Assembly (NCBI RefSeq): GCF_048771995.1
Contig: NC_133026.1
Location: 93,538,501 to 93,602,500 of the forward strand
From: Taeniopygia guttata
Taxonomy: Eukaryota; Chordata; Aves; Passeriformes; Estrildidae
Length of the DNA stretch: 64,000 nt
Reading direction: 5' to 3'
Part shown: positions 26,404 to 38,836 of the stretch, piece after piece
Position numbering within the stretch: position 1 is the first letter of the stretch
Layout: each line of letters begins with the position of its first letter
Program-made: the position numbers and the translations under genes
Notes under the pieces: generated by a model
Databases searched by the model: none
What the model was told of the DNA's origin: nothing
Seen by the model: the letters and a program-made list of their open reading frames with translations, nothing else

Positions 26404-26805
26404 ATAGAATTATAGAATGCTTCAGGTTGGAAGCAATCTTGAGTTGGAAGGTCACCGAGTCCAAATTGCCTGTCATGGGCAAGGACATCTTCAACTAGAT
26501 CAGGTTTCTCAGAGTCCTGTCCACCCTGGCCTTGAATGTTCCCAGGGATTTAGCATCCACCACATCTCTGGGCAATCTGTTCCAGTCCCTCACCAATCTC
26601 ATACTCAAGAACTTCTTCCTAATATCTAATCTAAACCTACCCTCTTCTAGCTTAAACCAAATCCCTCTCGTTCTATCACTACTGCCTTTGGAAAAAGTCC
26701 CTTCCATTCTTCTTGTACCCCTTTAGGTACTGAAAGACTCTCCCCAGAGTCTTCTCTTCTCCAGGCTGAACTATCCACTCTCACGGCCTTTCCTTATAGC
26801 AGACA
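26404..26805 (-). mobile_element. CR1 LINE 3' end with ORF2 C-terminus, 5'-truncated
   Basis: The plus strand begins ATAGAATTATAGAAT (26404-26418), the reverse complement of the ATTCTATG-type microsatellite that ends CR1. The minus strand encodes an open 70-residue stretch (26495-26707) with the hallmark end of the CR1 reverse-transcriptase ORF2: SDRTRG..., GRFRLDIRKKFL, WNRLPRDVV and a terminal FKARVDRTLR-like run. About 90 bp of 3' UTR follows the stop. The upstream coding part fades near 26,805, so the copy is a dead-on-arrival 5' truncation of about 400 bp. The intact reading frame over the remnant suggests moderate age. Confidence 0.92.
26495..26707 (-). pseudogene. CR1 ORF2 C-terminal fragment (reverse transcriptase polyprotein remnant)
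   Basis: The C-terminal end of the CR1 endonuclease/reverse-transcriptase polyprotein. The visible motifs are SDRTRG, RFRLDIRKKF and WNRLPRDVV, which match the conserved region after the RT domain in CR1 elements. The catalytic endonuclease and polymerase domains are absent, so it cannot function. The first Met of this open frame is internal to the ancestral ORF. Confidence 0.85.
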
Positions 26806-28659
26806 TAGCTACACATTTGTATTTAGCATTTATGGCACAGTATATCGCAGTAACATACCTTAGGAAAAGTTGAATCAGCTGAGCTTCTTTGGCCTTTATG
26901 AAATGACAAAGCATGAAAATATTGATTTAAGAGGTACTAAGTGCAGATGATTTTAAATGCGGGGTGGAGTAAAATTATCATCAGAGAGCACAACACTTTC
27001 TCTTCAAAGGACACATTCAGAGGCCTCAGTTATTCAGATATTAGGATTTTTAGCAATAGGAAGTTCTGGGCTTGTCTTGGTGGTTAATTGCAAGGTCCAG
27101 CAGGACATAGTTTACAGCACTTTTTAAATTGCATCAGAGTATTTGTCACATATATGGTATCAAAGTTGCTGGCACTGTTATTTTTTATTTTCTTCCTACA
27201 AGTTGATGATGTGTGAATAAAAGTGCTTCACTGCTTTTAACACTGTCCAAGTCATGAAACAGAGCACAAAAATATTTTCAGCACATAAACTGAGGAAGGA
27301 CCAGGAGCTGTTCATAAACATGTGCCTTTAATTTTGTTTCTGTCATACACTCCCCTTACACTTTACAAGGTGATTTTTTTCACAGAGTTAAATTGTTCAA
27401 AGGCATGCAACAAGATATCCAGGGGGAGGGAGGTTTATATGCGTTTCTCATGTTTGGTTCCTCCTTCAGGAGGGAGCTGCATTCCACCTCTTGGAGTCTT
27501 CACTGAGCTCCTGTCAAGCCAAAGTCCCAAAAGTAAGGAAGAGAGTAAGGTAAAAGCTAAGCACAGAGGTAAAATTTAAGCACAGAGTACTTCTCACTGG
27601 AAAATTTTGACTCTATCCAAAACAGAAAAATTTTGGTTTATTCATAAAAAGAAAATGCTGTGAATTCTTATTTTATAGCGAAGAAAACATTTAAGTCAAA
27701 TGAAATGTTTCACTTGGCCAAAAATTAAATTTTTCAGATTTTTTTTTCTATTTGCCTAAGAAAATAAAAAGTTTCTTCAGACCAAGAAGACTTTTTCCCT
27801 CCAATATTTCTATGCAGTCAGCCAACTGAAAAGTTAGTTATGTGCATAGCTTTAGATAAAAGTAGCAACTTTTGGCTTTGCTGTGCTAGAGAATGAAAAA
27901 TGAGAGAGATTTCATTTTTCCTGCATGCAGGCAGAAAACAGCAATATGATTTTCCACTCCTTTAGCTGGGCCTTCTGACTCGGCAGAGAACTACTCTCAC
28001 ATAAGCTGGGGCAGAAACATCATCTCACAAGACACAGAAGTGACCTGCTTTCAGACCAGCAGATCATCTATTAGAAGGAAAAAGAGGCACAGGACAAGGG
28101 AGACAGAGACAGAAGTAGGCAAACAGAGACCAAATGGATGTAGTGTCAATAAGAAGAACAGCAGCAGGGGATGAGCCCAGCAACAGCAAAGGCAATTGTC
28201 TGGGATGGCCAGTGTGTGACAAATCCCAGCATGAGCTCCTTTACTGGTTCCAGTGCTGTAGTGTCACACTCATCTTGCTGATGCCTCCCCCAGCTGGAGG
28301 AAGAGCTATCAGGCAAGCATGGGGCTCTGGTCCTGCAAAGATATGACTCTACCTAGAGTCCTTATCAGCAGCACTCGCCTGGACACAGACCTGTAGCAAT
28401 AGAAGAGAGGTTGTCATATCAAAGTGGCTACTGGCAGACTCATTCCCATAGAAAACCTGATCCTCTCTGCAAGATCTGGTATGCCAGAGTCATGCTCACC
28501 TTCTAAGTAGATGTATAGGTTGCATCTACTGCTGTATTTTTCTATCATGCAACTTTTCTTTTGCTGGAAGGTGCTTTGGATTCCTGAAATCCACCCAGGG
28601 TATCCAAGCTGCTAATGGGCAAATGAGGCATTAGGAATAAGCCTTCTGTAAGTCTGTGG

Positions 28660-29585
28660 AGACACTCATCTGTCCAAGACACTGGATTCCATACTGCTAT
28701 CCAGTGGTTGACCTAGCACTGTGAGAGGATGGAGTGGCATCCTTTTCAGTGGACATGGATTCTTGCCCGGGCAGAAGCAAATTGTGGACATTTGGGAGAC
28801 AAATGCCATCTCCTGCCATATATGCCACCTGAATGAACATAGCCCTGTGCTGGCACAGCCTCCCTTGTGTGTGTGGTGTGACACAGACAGTTGCCATAAC
28901 TTCTCCAGGGTGTCCAGAGTAGTTTCCAGTCCACACACCTCTGCATCCAAGAATCGCACCATGCTTTGTGTCCTTCATCCTGATTCAGACACTCCATGCA
29001 CAGCCAGGAAACCTCCTGGGTGCACAGCCGTAGCTGTGGCTGAGGACAGCCCTTTCCATTAAGCCTCCAGCACACACCTCCTCACTGCAGCAAGCTGCCC
29101 CACCTCCTCTGATCACAAGCCATGGTGGAAATGCCCTTCTTCACCTGCTCCTGTTCTATATACTCTGCTTCCATGCAGCCAGGAGTGGCAGGAGCTCATC
29201 CCACTGGGCCTTGTGTAGGCAGGAGCAAAGGGGAGGCATGGCAGGCATGCCATCAGGTGGGCATACCAGCAGCAGGGAGCTTTCCTGCACCCAGACCCAG
29301 AGAGGTCCCACACCTCACAGTAAAACACCCCCATGGCCACTCCCGCTCTTGCCACCTTGAGATCACCAAGGTTGCACCCACTATAAACCCAAGTGCATGT
29401 AGTGGATTGAGTGGGAACAAAGTAGTTCAGTATCCAGGCCCAGGATAATTCTGCAGGGAATATATTTTCCTTTGAAGGTCCTGACAGAAGCCATAAGCCC
29501 CTGCCATACCTCAGAGTATCTTCCCAGTGGCTGCAAGTGTTTTCCTCAATTCTCAAAGCTATCTCAGTTTCACTTAACAGCACCC
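28660..29585 (-). other. GC-richer block with overlapping minus-strand open frames, unrecognised
   Basis: This ~0.9-kb block is visibly richer in G and C than its surroundings. It carries a 156-codon minus-strand open frame (29113-29583) followed by several overlapping open frames down to 28,666. Such a chain of frames suggests a decayed coding sequence, perhaps from a transposon or retrocopy, but I recognise no domain. GC-rich chance frames remain possible. Confidence 0.3.
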
Positions 29586-32554
29586 TAGAACCATGAAAAG
29601 AAGGCCCTCCTTGTCTTGAAACCTGAAAGGAGAGGACAAGACTCTTTCAGGCTGTATTATGCTTCCTCGGGAATCCAAATCCCTGAAGAGGTGATTTTTA
29701 AGCCAGTCAAAACTTAATTTCTGAATTATGTTGTGTAAGATACCCAAAACATAAAAATGTCTCTCCAATGTGCCACTACAATGAGTACGTAGAGTACAAT
29801 ATTTGCAATAATTTACCAGGAGTCCAGTTGAGCTGATAAAGCCTGAGACAACTTATGAAAATACCTAAAAAGGAAAATTTATATTTTTTTCCAGTCATGG
29901 ATATAATAAGCATATTTTCCTAGGCACAGTCTGCAATTCCTGCCTCCCTATAAAATGAATGCATTTCCCCAGTTAAATGTATAGCACTAGCTTAAGTGAA
30001 TGGGGTGTGTGTTTGCTTTGTTTTTCTTATTAAATATAGATTTGTGGTCAATCAGGAGTTGTAAAAATATTACTGAGGTGGTTACAGCCAATAATATTTT
30101 CCTTTGATAATTTTATGGCCCTGTGGTCAAAACATGAGTGTCTGGAGTGTGAAAGGAAGCAGAATCTGATTCTGCATGCCATTACCAACTTGCTGGTAAT
30201 TAAAAAACTGAAAAGTCAACAAAAAAGTGCAATGTATTCTCACTGTAGCTGTTGCTGCAGTAGTCCCTGCCAGCCACAGAGATTTGCAGGCTAAACCTCA
30301 CCACTGGCACTGTTTTCCCTTCTCTTTCCCCCTTGTCCTCCCTTTTTCCTTGCAATACTTAGCTTTTTTCCTGACCTAGAAGAAGCCATCACCAGAGATA
30401 AAAATTGTTTTACAAATATAATTTTATCTATCATCTGCATCTGGCCGAGACAGGGAAATGCTATTTCACAACAAAGAATTTCTTGGTTAATGGGAGATTT
30501 CCCTCCCACCCCTTGGAGCACTGCCTGCCTCCTTCCACCCATCTGCTTTGTACCAAGCTGCTTCCCGTGTCCCCACTGTGCTATGGCACTGCTGGAGCTG
30601 GCAGCCACCCGCTGCCCCATCCTGGGGTGCTCCCCACTTCCCTGACAATGCCCATGGGGATAACCCTGGCCTTGGCTGAGCCGTGACCAAACTGCCCACA
30701 CCAGGCTGGCAGCGTGGACATAGAGCGTGTGGAAAGGGGCTCTGCACTGGTAATGAATGAGCAGGAAGCACATCCCCAAGGGAAATCCCACAAGGGCTGC
30801 TCTTCTCCAGAGATGTCAGCAGAGAACAGGAAAAGGTCTGCAGGTGGGCTTCTGAGCTACAGAGAAGACAGAATAAAATGGGCATTACCCTTTAGGATAT
30901 AGAAAAGTTGGTTATCTGAGACTGACAGTTCCCCTTTGTCCCCTGACTACAAAATCTGATATGCTGTGACAAAATGCTGAGAGCTGGAGAAACACGGTGA
31001 CAGCCCTGCACCCTTTCCTTTCATTGGCTCTGTGGCCACCATGTATAGAATCTGCAGGCTCATGCACCAGATTGTTAAAAATGTTTCATTTTTCTGAAAT
31101 ATGGAACTCTGAAACTTCCAGAAAGAAAAATACACCTCAAAAATGACAGTTTTTTTCTCCCTGTAATGACTTGAAGATATTGCAGCATTGGCCCTAAGAA
31201 GGAATCCTCTCTCATGAAGCACTGAATGGCCAGACTTCACCAGTGTTAATTTTTTAATCCTTTCTTGCTTCCTTACCAAGCAACCTCAACCAGTGTAGCA
31301 AAAGTGCTGCCATCTCAACCAAGCCGTCCCACTGCCCTCCTCCTGACACTGCCTCGCACACATTACAGACAGAGAGATGGACTCTCACACTGGTAACTGC
31401 CTGAATGACATAAATATCACCACAACCCCACAAAATTATTTCTGCCAGTCTGAGACTGGCCACTCCCAGACAGTGGGCTCACAGAGGTCGACTCTTCCCC
31501 CAGCCCCACTGGGCTCCCTACAGGCAACCCCAGGGCACTGGGGCATTTTTGCCTCCCCTTCACTTTCTGAGGAGGGCAGACAAAATCCTCTTCACTCCTG
31601 TTCAACAGAAGATGGGGTATGAACAACCATTCATGAGGCAATTTATCTCTGCCATTACTAAGGACTGCATATACTAATTAGATTACATATAATACATACC
31701 AATATATGCATGAATACGTGGTATTAAAAAGAAACAAAAGATTTTAGTCCTGCTTGAGCATCTTTATGTAGTGTCTGAACACAACATTTTGAAATATAAA
31801 GGTACAAAGCTTTTCTTTTTTATTCTTTTTCCTGGGGGAGAGCATGAGGCAATAATTATACTCCCCATCTTTTTATCTTTTTTTTTTTTCCCCAGAAATA
31901 ATGTCTTAAAATAAATGAGAAAAAAAAAGTGCCAGCATCGTTTCCACCCACACACTTTTTCTGTTTTTACCTCTTCAGAATTTTGGTGGAAATAAAATAG
32001 GATCCAATTATAAAATTGAGAGCAAAAATGGATTTGTCAATTGAAAAAATGTTAACACTTGCAGAAAATTATATAGGCATTTTCTATTTCACATTTTTTA
32101 TGAAAAATCAGGACATTCTGAAAAAGTTGAAATGCTATTCTGAAGTATTTCAGTTTTGTCAGCTCACTATTTTTCAACAAACACGTTTTCAGTCAAAAAT
32201 TGTCAATCTCCTTTTCTTCTCAGATCCTTTTGCGACTACCTCTCAGCTTCTCCTTATACCATCATCTGGCAGCTTCTGGGCCCACAGTAAAGATCATTTA
32301 CCTGTTACAAATTTTCAGCTAATTGGGTCTTTTTCCTCCTGCACACTACAGCAAAGGCAAGAGAGGGATCAAGACCCTCATACTCCACCCAGCATCTCCC
32401 CCAGTCACCTTTCTGGACTCTGCTTTTGCAAAGGCATTTGTGGATAGGCAGAGGTGACCTGAGACAAGTGACAGATTGCTCTATTCAGCAATTATGGGAG
32501 CATGTCTTTTGGTAAGGATAATTTTTGTGGGTTTTTTCCTGGCATTGTTGGGGG

Positions 32555-32640
32555 TTTTGTTTTTGTTTTTGTTTTTGTTTTTTTTTTTTATTTGCGTTGG
32601 TGTTTTTTTTTTTTTTTGTATTTTTTTGTACTTTTTTTTT
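32555..32640. repeat. T-rich tract with (GTTTTT)n core
   Basis: GTTTTT is repeated four to five times (32559-32582), followed by long T-runs broken by short A and G insertions. On the opposite strand this is an A-rich stretch that could be an old retroposon tail, but no body is recognised. Confidence 0.9.
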
Positions 32641-33858
32641 CCCAAAACACAAATATGGATTTATCTGGACGGGAATATGTTCCACAAATTAAATGATGTC
32701 TCATCATGAGAGTAAGAGGGAGAGCATGCACTAGATTAGTTAATAGTTCTCCCATCTGTACTGTCTATGATATGATGATAAGCATACCTAGAAACACAGG
32801 AAACGATTCACAAAAGCAATCAGATAATGAGGAATATTATTCTCAGAAGGTCCTTCCTGTGTTTGAACAGGGGGAACAAATTAAAAGCTCAGGTTGTGTG
32901 GTAGCTTGGAAATAGTGCACATGGTGACTAAGACTATTATCAGAGGCAGCACTGAAATAACATTTTCTGCTAAAGAGCTTGAATAAATATGTTACAAAAT
33001 TATTAATAATGCATTAAAATTTGCAAAAGCATGAAGGCAGCAATAGTTGAGCTGTATACTCCCAGCGTTTGAGTGGAAAGGCAGAAGTGTTTATAAGGCA
33101 TAGACAAGGAGGTGGTTTCCAGTTAAAATTGCTCACAGCATTAAAAATGAGGGTGATAATAGAGTTTTGTTATTGCTTCTGGTAGTATTGTGCTGGAGAA
33201 ATACAACACAGCTCAAGAGAACAGAGCATACCTTTCTTGAGAAGCAGAGATCCAGCTTGGTTCTGGCTGCGCTAGAGCAGCAGCAGCGATCAGCCCCTGA
33301 GACCAGCTGCACAGCCGTGGCCACCTTTGGAAATCTGCAGTGGGCAGGAGTGGTAGCACCCCTTAGAACAGCCTTTCAGACAGGGTCCTGTCTGAAAAAA
33401 ACATCCCATCAGCCAGGCTCCAGTTGTTGGCTTTGTAAACTCCAGGGAGGAATGCAGTGATGGGATGCAGGCTGGCAATACGCACCAGGAATGCCCGTAA
33501 AGCAAACGTTAAGCAGCTGCTCATAGTGTGCTCCATGGAGGACAGAGACTGGTCACACCAGGGTGCAAATCCAATCCCCAAAGCAGTGATATCCCAAGGC
33601 TAAGGTTTGTTAGTGACCTCTCTTTCTTTAGAAAGCACCACTGCTGCTTGGCCAGACATTGAGGCTCCTCTTCAGACTGATAGGCTCATAATTTTTGTGC
33701 CCATTTCTGTCCAAGCCAGCACCTTCTTCCCCTGGCATAATTTCAGTGAATTATTTATGCTCAAAATACATGTATGTTCCAGGTCTATGAGAGACAACCT
33801 TACAGTTAGCAAGGCAGAGATGTATGCATCTAACACTTTATTATAACATGTGTAATAT

Positions 33859-33860
<2 letters not shown>

Positions 33861-33906
<46 letters not shown>
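33861..33906. repeat. (ATT)n microsatellite
   Basis: An uninterrupted run of about 15 ATT units. A trinucleotide array this long and pure is likely to vary in length between individuals. Confidence 0.97.
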
Positions 33907-34220
33907 GGCTTTTGGTCTCTTTTGATTTTGTGGTGACACTTTTTAAAAGCCTACACCTTTAAAAAGCTAATCTTCATGCTTTATTAAATAAATATGTAAG
34001 TACCCCACTGGTATCTTCATTGAGTATCATTCCCTCTCATTCTTGGTTCACTCTGACATGACTTGAAAAGTATGTGCTGTTTGCCAAAGATGTCTTTTAC
34101 AATGTCATTATTCCAACCATGAGATAATATTGAGCAGTGGAAAAAGGACAGGTGACCTGCCAGAAGATTGAATAACCAAAAAGTGCCTTTAAATTAGACA
34201 AAAGCCTTTTGCTTTCACTT

Positions 34221-34238
34221 AAAAAAAAAAAAAAAAAA
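34221..34238. repeat. Poly(A) run of 18
   Basis: A single homopolymer of eighteen A residues. No recognisable retroposon adjoins it. Confidence 0.9.
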
Positions 34239-34739
34239 GAAACCCACACTGCTTCCCAGGTATGATCCAGATCTGTTATATACAACAAAGTTGTTCAGTA
34301 TAAATCTTTATTTCATATTTCAGAAGGAATGCGATAGAAAACCCATTCTAACAATAAATGCTAGTCACCTGAGGTCTATAGCTTGTTTTGCAGCTCAGAA
34401 AAAAAAAGCCTCTGTTCACCGTTGGCCAACCGAGTTACATTTTCTGCTATTATTAATGCATTGCAAGGGGTTTTTTCATATCAATTTGAAATTATACATC
34501 TGGGAAATCCCAGTACAACGGCAGTCAATGCTTTGTTTCTCTGTGTGGCCCTTTGCAATTACTAGAATGTGCAAATATAATTTAGCGCAGGTAAAATTCA
34601 ATCAGTCACCCCAAGCACAAAGAAATCTCCATCTCCCAGAAAAAAACCCAGAGAGTGTTTCCCTGCAAATGGCACAAGGGAGCTGTAAGAGTTTCTAAAA
34701 CAAATTTATTAGAATATTTAAATTCAAGTTGTAATGGGA

Positions 34740-35130
34740 AATTTAGCTCGATAGGTGAGGTGGTGGCAGGCTGAAACCCAAGCGAGGCACGCAGGCAGCT
34801 TTCGGGGCTGTGGGCTCACTCAAGTTACAGCCCCAGTCCTGCCTGCAGGAGGTGATTGCAACACCAGGCAGGCAGGCTGTCCCCCCAAAAAGCAAACCCC
34901 AGGGGTGCAAAGGAGGGCTAGGGGTACTGAGGGATGAAAAGGGTGCCGAGGAGCGAGGGCAGAGGCGCAGCTCTCTCGTAGTAGCACCAGAGAAGGCAGG
35001 AGATGTGGTTCTCAGCCAGGCTCCACACACAGCCATTGACCACGGAAGCACCATCTGCCCAGCTGCGGGTGCTTGGGGGCCATGTGTCAGGCTTGCAAAA
35101 TGCAGGCCCAGGAGAGAGTTCCATAGTTTT
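34740..35130. other. GC- and CpG-enriched patch of unknown nature
   Basis: About ten CpGs occur in 390 bases (GAGCGAGGGCAGAGGCGC, CTCTCGTAG, CCACGG, GCTGCGGG) in otherwise CpG-poor DNA. Overlapping open frames on both strands (up to 113 codons) follow from the composition. It could be an old transposon fragment or a small regulatory CpG cluster. No terminal repeats or protein motifs were seen. Confidence 0.35.
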
Positions 35131-38100
35131 GTTAAATTGTACCTTAATTAGGAGGTATAGCTTTAAAAAGAGAAATTTAGGGGGAAGAAGAAAATGCCAC
35201 TTTTAAAGACCACTGTATTTATGTTTCTCAAGCAACTCCAGTACCATAACGTTTTGCTTTTGTCAAGCAGCAAAGGCTGCCCTTTGCTTCCCGCTATGTT
35301 CAGTGGGAGCTGTGTCACTGCCTTCAAAGGAATCAGGATCAGGCCTCCAACACGTTAATAAGCAACAAGAATTATTGAAAGAATTGCATTTAATGTGAAG
35401 TCAGGCTGCCTGCAGTGATCGCACCATACAGCCTGTCACAGATTGCTTTGTGCTGGAAACCTACAGCATGGACTGATCCGTGGATGAGACAACTGGCAAG
35501 ACATTCCTGCATGGCAGGAATATGGAGGGAGAAGATGAGAAACAAGTCAGCAGCATCTAAGTGCATATGTGGATGGCTTGAAATCTCCAGATACACACAG
35601 CTCCGCTTCTGACACTTTGAGAGCACTGTAGACATGGTGTGCAAGAAACAGCCTTTGCACTTCCTGAACAATCATGACCTTCCTGCCAATGAAAAGGACC
35701 TGTTCTGCTCTTGTACATCTAAAATGCCAAAGTTCTAAAAGCACACACCTCAGCATAAAGAAAGAACCCTTTCACAAGTACTTTGGAAAAGAAAGTATAA
35801 CAGTTTTCTTTGTCACTTCCTTCTGAATAAAAGCATTCCTGCCTATCTTCTAGAAGAAAGAATCAACAAAGGAACATATTACTCCAAAACACCTCCAAGC
35901 ATACAAAAATAGATTGGGGGATTATGTCTAAGGTAACTCCCATGCTGGCTCTTTGTCTATGCGACTCATCTTACTAAAAAGGCTCAGGCAATGTTTTAGT
36001 TTCTTGTCCTTGTAAGCCCAAAGGAAGCTGCAACCACAGCAAGTGGACCTGTTGAAGCATACAGCAGAGCATTAGCATGGCATTAAAGCTGGAAAGTGTT
36101 CAGCCAGTGTGAGAGCAAGGGGAGCTTTTGCTTGTTGTGAATAGGAAAGACTGAGAAACTGATTAATTTCCCAGAAATAAAGAGCAGAGCTGAGGGATAG
36201 TGCAATTTACTCATTCCCTAACCCGTGATTGTACCTGAACATGTCCTTCTACCCATAGCAGGAAACAAGGTTATTTCTGTGATCCAGCATCACCACCACT
36301 AAGCTGTTTTCCATTCATCCGTCTAGCAGGTCGCCTGCACACTGTGGCAACTGGTTTTCTTCACAGAATGAGCAGCTTTGAAAAACAATCTTTGTAGCCC
36401 CAAACTAATTGTGGGCAATGTTTGCACAACCCTTCTGATCAAAAATGTGCCTACTTTCCTACCCACTCATATTTCTCCTGCTCTGATCTTCACCTTTGAA
36501 CTCAGTCTTTGCCTTCTTTTGCTCCTACAAAGAAGCAAAGCAAAGCCATTTCCTGGAAGTTCCTCCCTTCTTCCTTCTAAATCACTCAGTTACATCCTGT
36601 TTTTATATCTTGCCCTAAACCTTTCCATTGGACTATAACTTACAACTGACTGTGTAAAACAACATCAATATTGTAACAGCCACTTCGGAGCTGCAGTGAT
36701 GGAGTCTCTAAATATGCATATTAAAATCTTACGAAATTTCAGGGGGGTGAGGGTAAGAAGTGCCATGAACATCCAGGTGCTGATGACTAAATTGTTTTCA
36801 AATTTATTTTTTTTTAATTTCCAACTGGCCTGGAAATAGCAAAATGTAAAAAAGGTGCCTACGGTTGTTTTGAAAAGCTCCCATGTTGCTACAGCCCCTG
36901 CTTACCTTATGGATTGCTTTAATTCGGGGTATGACATTGCTCCTGGCATATGCTGAGTGGTTGCACCCCCACCTCTACATTAAAAATCAGTGTTTCCTCT
37001 GGAAGTTAAAACATCCTGAGGAAGAGAAAGAAAAGCAAGAGGATTTATCAGACAGTGCCTGACACATCGTAAAGATGCAGCATTGTTATCAGGTATCATT
37101 CTAACACACTTGCTGCTCTACACCACTCAAAATTTTATGACCACAAAAACAACCCGCACATACATGCCAAAGTGTGACTAGCCGAAGACAGCTCTCAGCA
37201 TGTTAGCTTCATTTCGCTCAAGAGACAAACAAGAGATCACAGATGAAACTGCCTCCACACACTGATGTGAGCAGTAATGTAGGGTTTTGTCAGGGAGTCA
37301 ATGCGGCTACCAGACCAAGCGCTTTCTTTTCAAGGCTTATAGTACCTGTAAAGCCTTCTGCTTAAAAGCCAATCAAATAAGACACTGAGCCACTTAGTTG
37401 CTTCCTAGAGACACATAACAAAAGCAGTCACTGTATGAATAGTTGATGCAAATATTTTGTTCACAGTTAATTCAGAATGAATAACACAGAATCATATGGT
37501 TACTTTCTTGCTCAGGTACAGCAAGATCTATAATGCATAAAATTGATGTTAAATGTATAAAATCTCCTGCTTGGAACATCAAAACATAGTCATGGCCTTG
37601 AATGCTGATGTTAAATCTGAAACATATTCCACATACCACATGGACTGCAGCTAACATTAACAGCTTTCCATTGTAACAGCTACATTGCTGTAATTGGGCA
37701 GACACTGGCTGGGGATTTCTTCAGAGACCTATTTTTCAATTAAAGTTTAATTTTCAAGTAAAAGGGCTTATACAGAATGAGATCGCGTGCACACCTCGTT
37801 GCACTGTTCCAGAGCATGTGATTTCTGGGTTTCTTATGGACAGAACAGTGCAAGGTATGAAAGGAAAAGCCAAAGAAATAAAGGCAGGCTGATGCTTTCC
37901 AAACTCCTCTCCAGGTTCAGGATAAAACAGATATCCTGGTCAGCAATTGCAGATATGTGGTCAACTTATCTAGTGCACCACAAGTTGTCTTAGCAAGAAG
38001 AAACACATTCTGCATTATTTTCCTCTCAAGTGAAGACAAAGAGAAAAAAAGGTCATGAGGGAAACAAGAAAGGTGTTAGTCAAGGAAACTGAAAATTGCT

Positions 38101-38766
38101 CTTCTAGGAGGTCAGTTTTGCTGCAGTGTGGGTTTAGGCTCCCTGATGCTCACTACCTGATTCCTCTGATACTGCTATACATCTGCCTGGGGCTGCTGAA
38201 AGGAATAACCTCACAAGAGAATCAAACCCCAAGTGTCCTGTGAATCCCTGCTGTAACTCCTGCCATTCCTGCTCTCCCTATGCCTGCAGGCACCACTATG
38301 GGTCACTTTGGTGGAGTTCAGGTAAATGCAGGAAGACAACTCTCCTCTCTGGGTCCAGACAGCTGCTCCCAAGCATTGCAGGGAAAATCCATTACTGCTT
38401 CCTGGTGTTAAACAGTTAAACCAGATGGATTTGAAGATCTAGGAAATTATGAGGATGAGATAACTACATTTGTGAGAACATTTGTTTTGAATCCAAACCA
38501 TTTCCCCAAGTGTATTAATATGAATTACCAGGAGATTGTCTGAAGATTTATATGTGTAGTATTCCAAGAGAAAAGAAAAAAGAGCTGGAGCAGGAATAGT
38601 CAGTTTTAAATTAAGATAAATTACTCCAAGTTTCATTTTAAAATATACTCATGTCCATTGTTTATGATCCTAGAGTTCAAAATGCTGAGCGTGTCTGCTG
38701 AGAGGATATATACCTCCTTTGCAAAACTCTGCTCTAGTTATTTGAAAGACAGCCTGATAACATCAC

Positions 38767-38836
38767 AAGGAAAAAAAAAAGGGGGGGGAGGGGGAGAGAA
38801 AAGGAAAGAAAGAAAGTGGAAGAGAAAAAGAGGGAG
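38767..38836. repeat. Homopurine tract with G-rich core
   Basis: Fifty consecutive purines (38767-38816: A-run, eight G, AGGGGG, then GAAA-type units), one T, then nineteen more purines. Mirror-like purine tracts of this kind can form triplex DNA. I see no gene nearby. Confidence 0.9.

Noticed and set aside
30291..30885. 166- and 132-codon minus-strand open frames in a GC-richer patch
   Set aside because: GC-rich sequence lengthens chance frames. The two frames overlap each other and neither has a recognisable motif.
32476..32709. Phe-rich 'transmembrane' open frame
   Set aside because: It is a translation of the T-rich simple repeat at 32,555-32,640, not a membrane protein.
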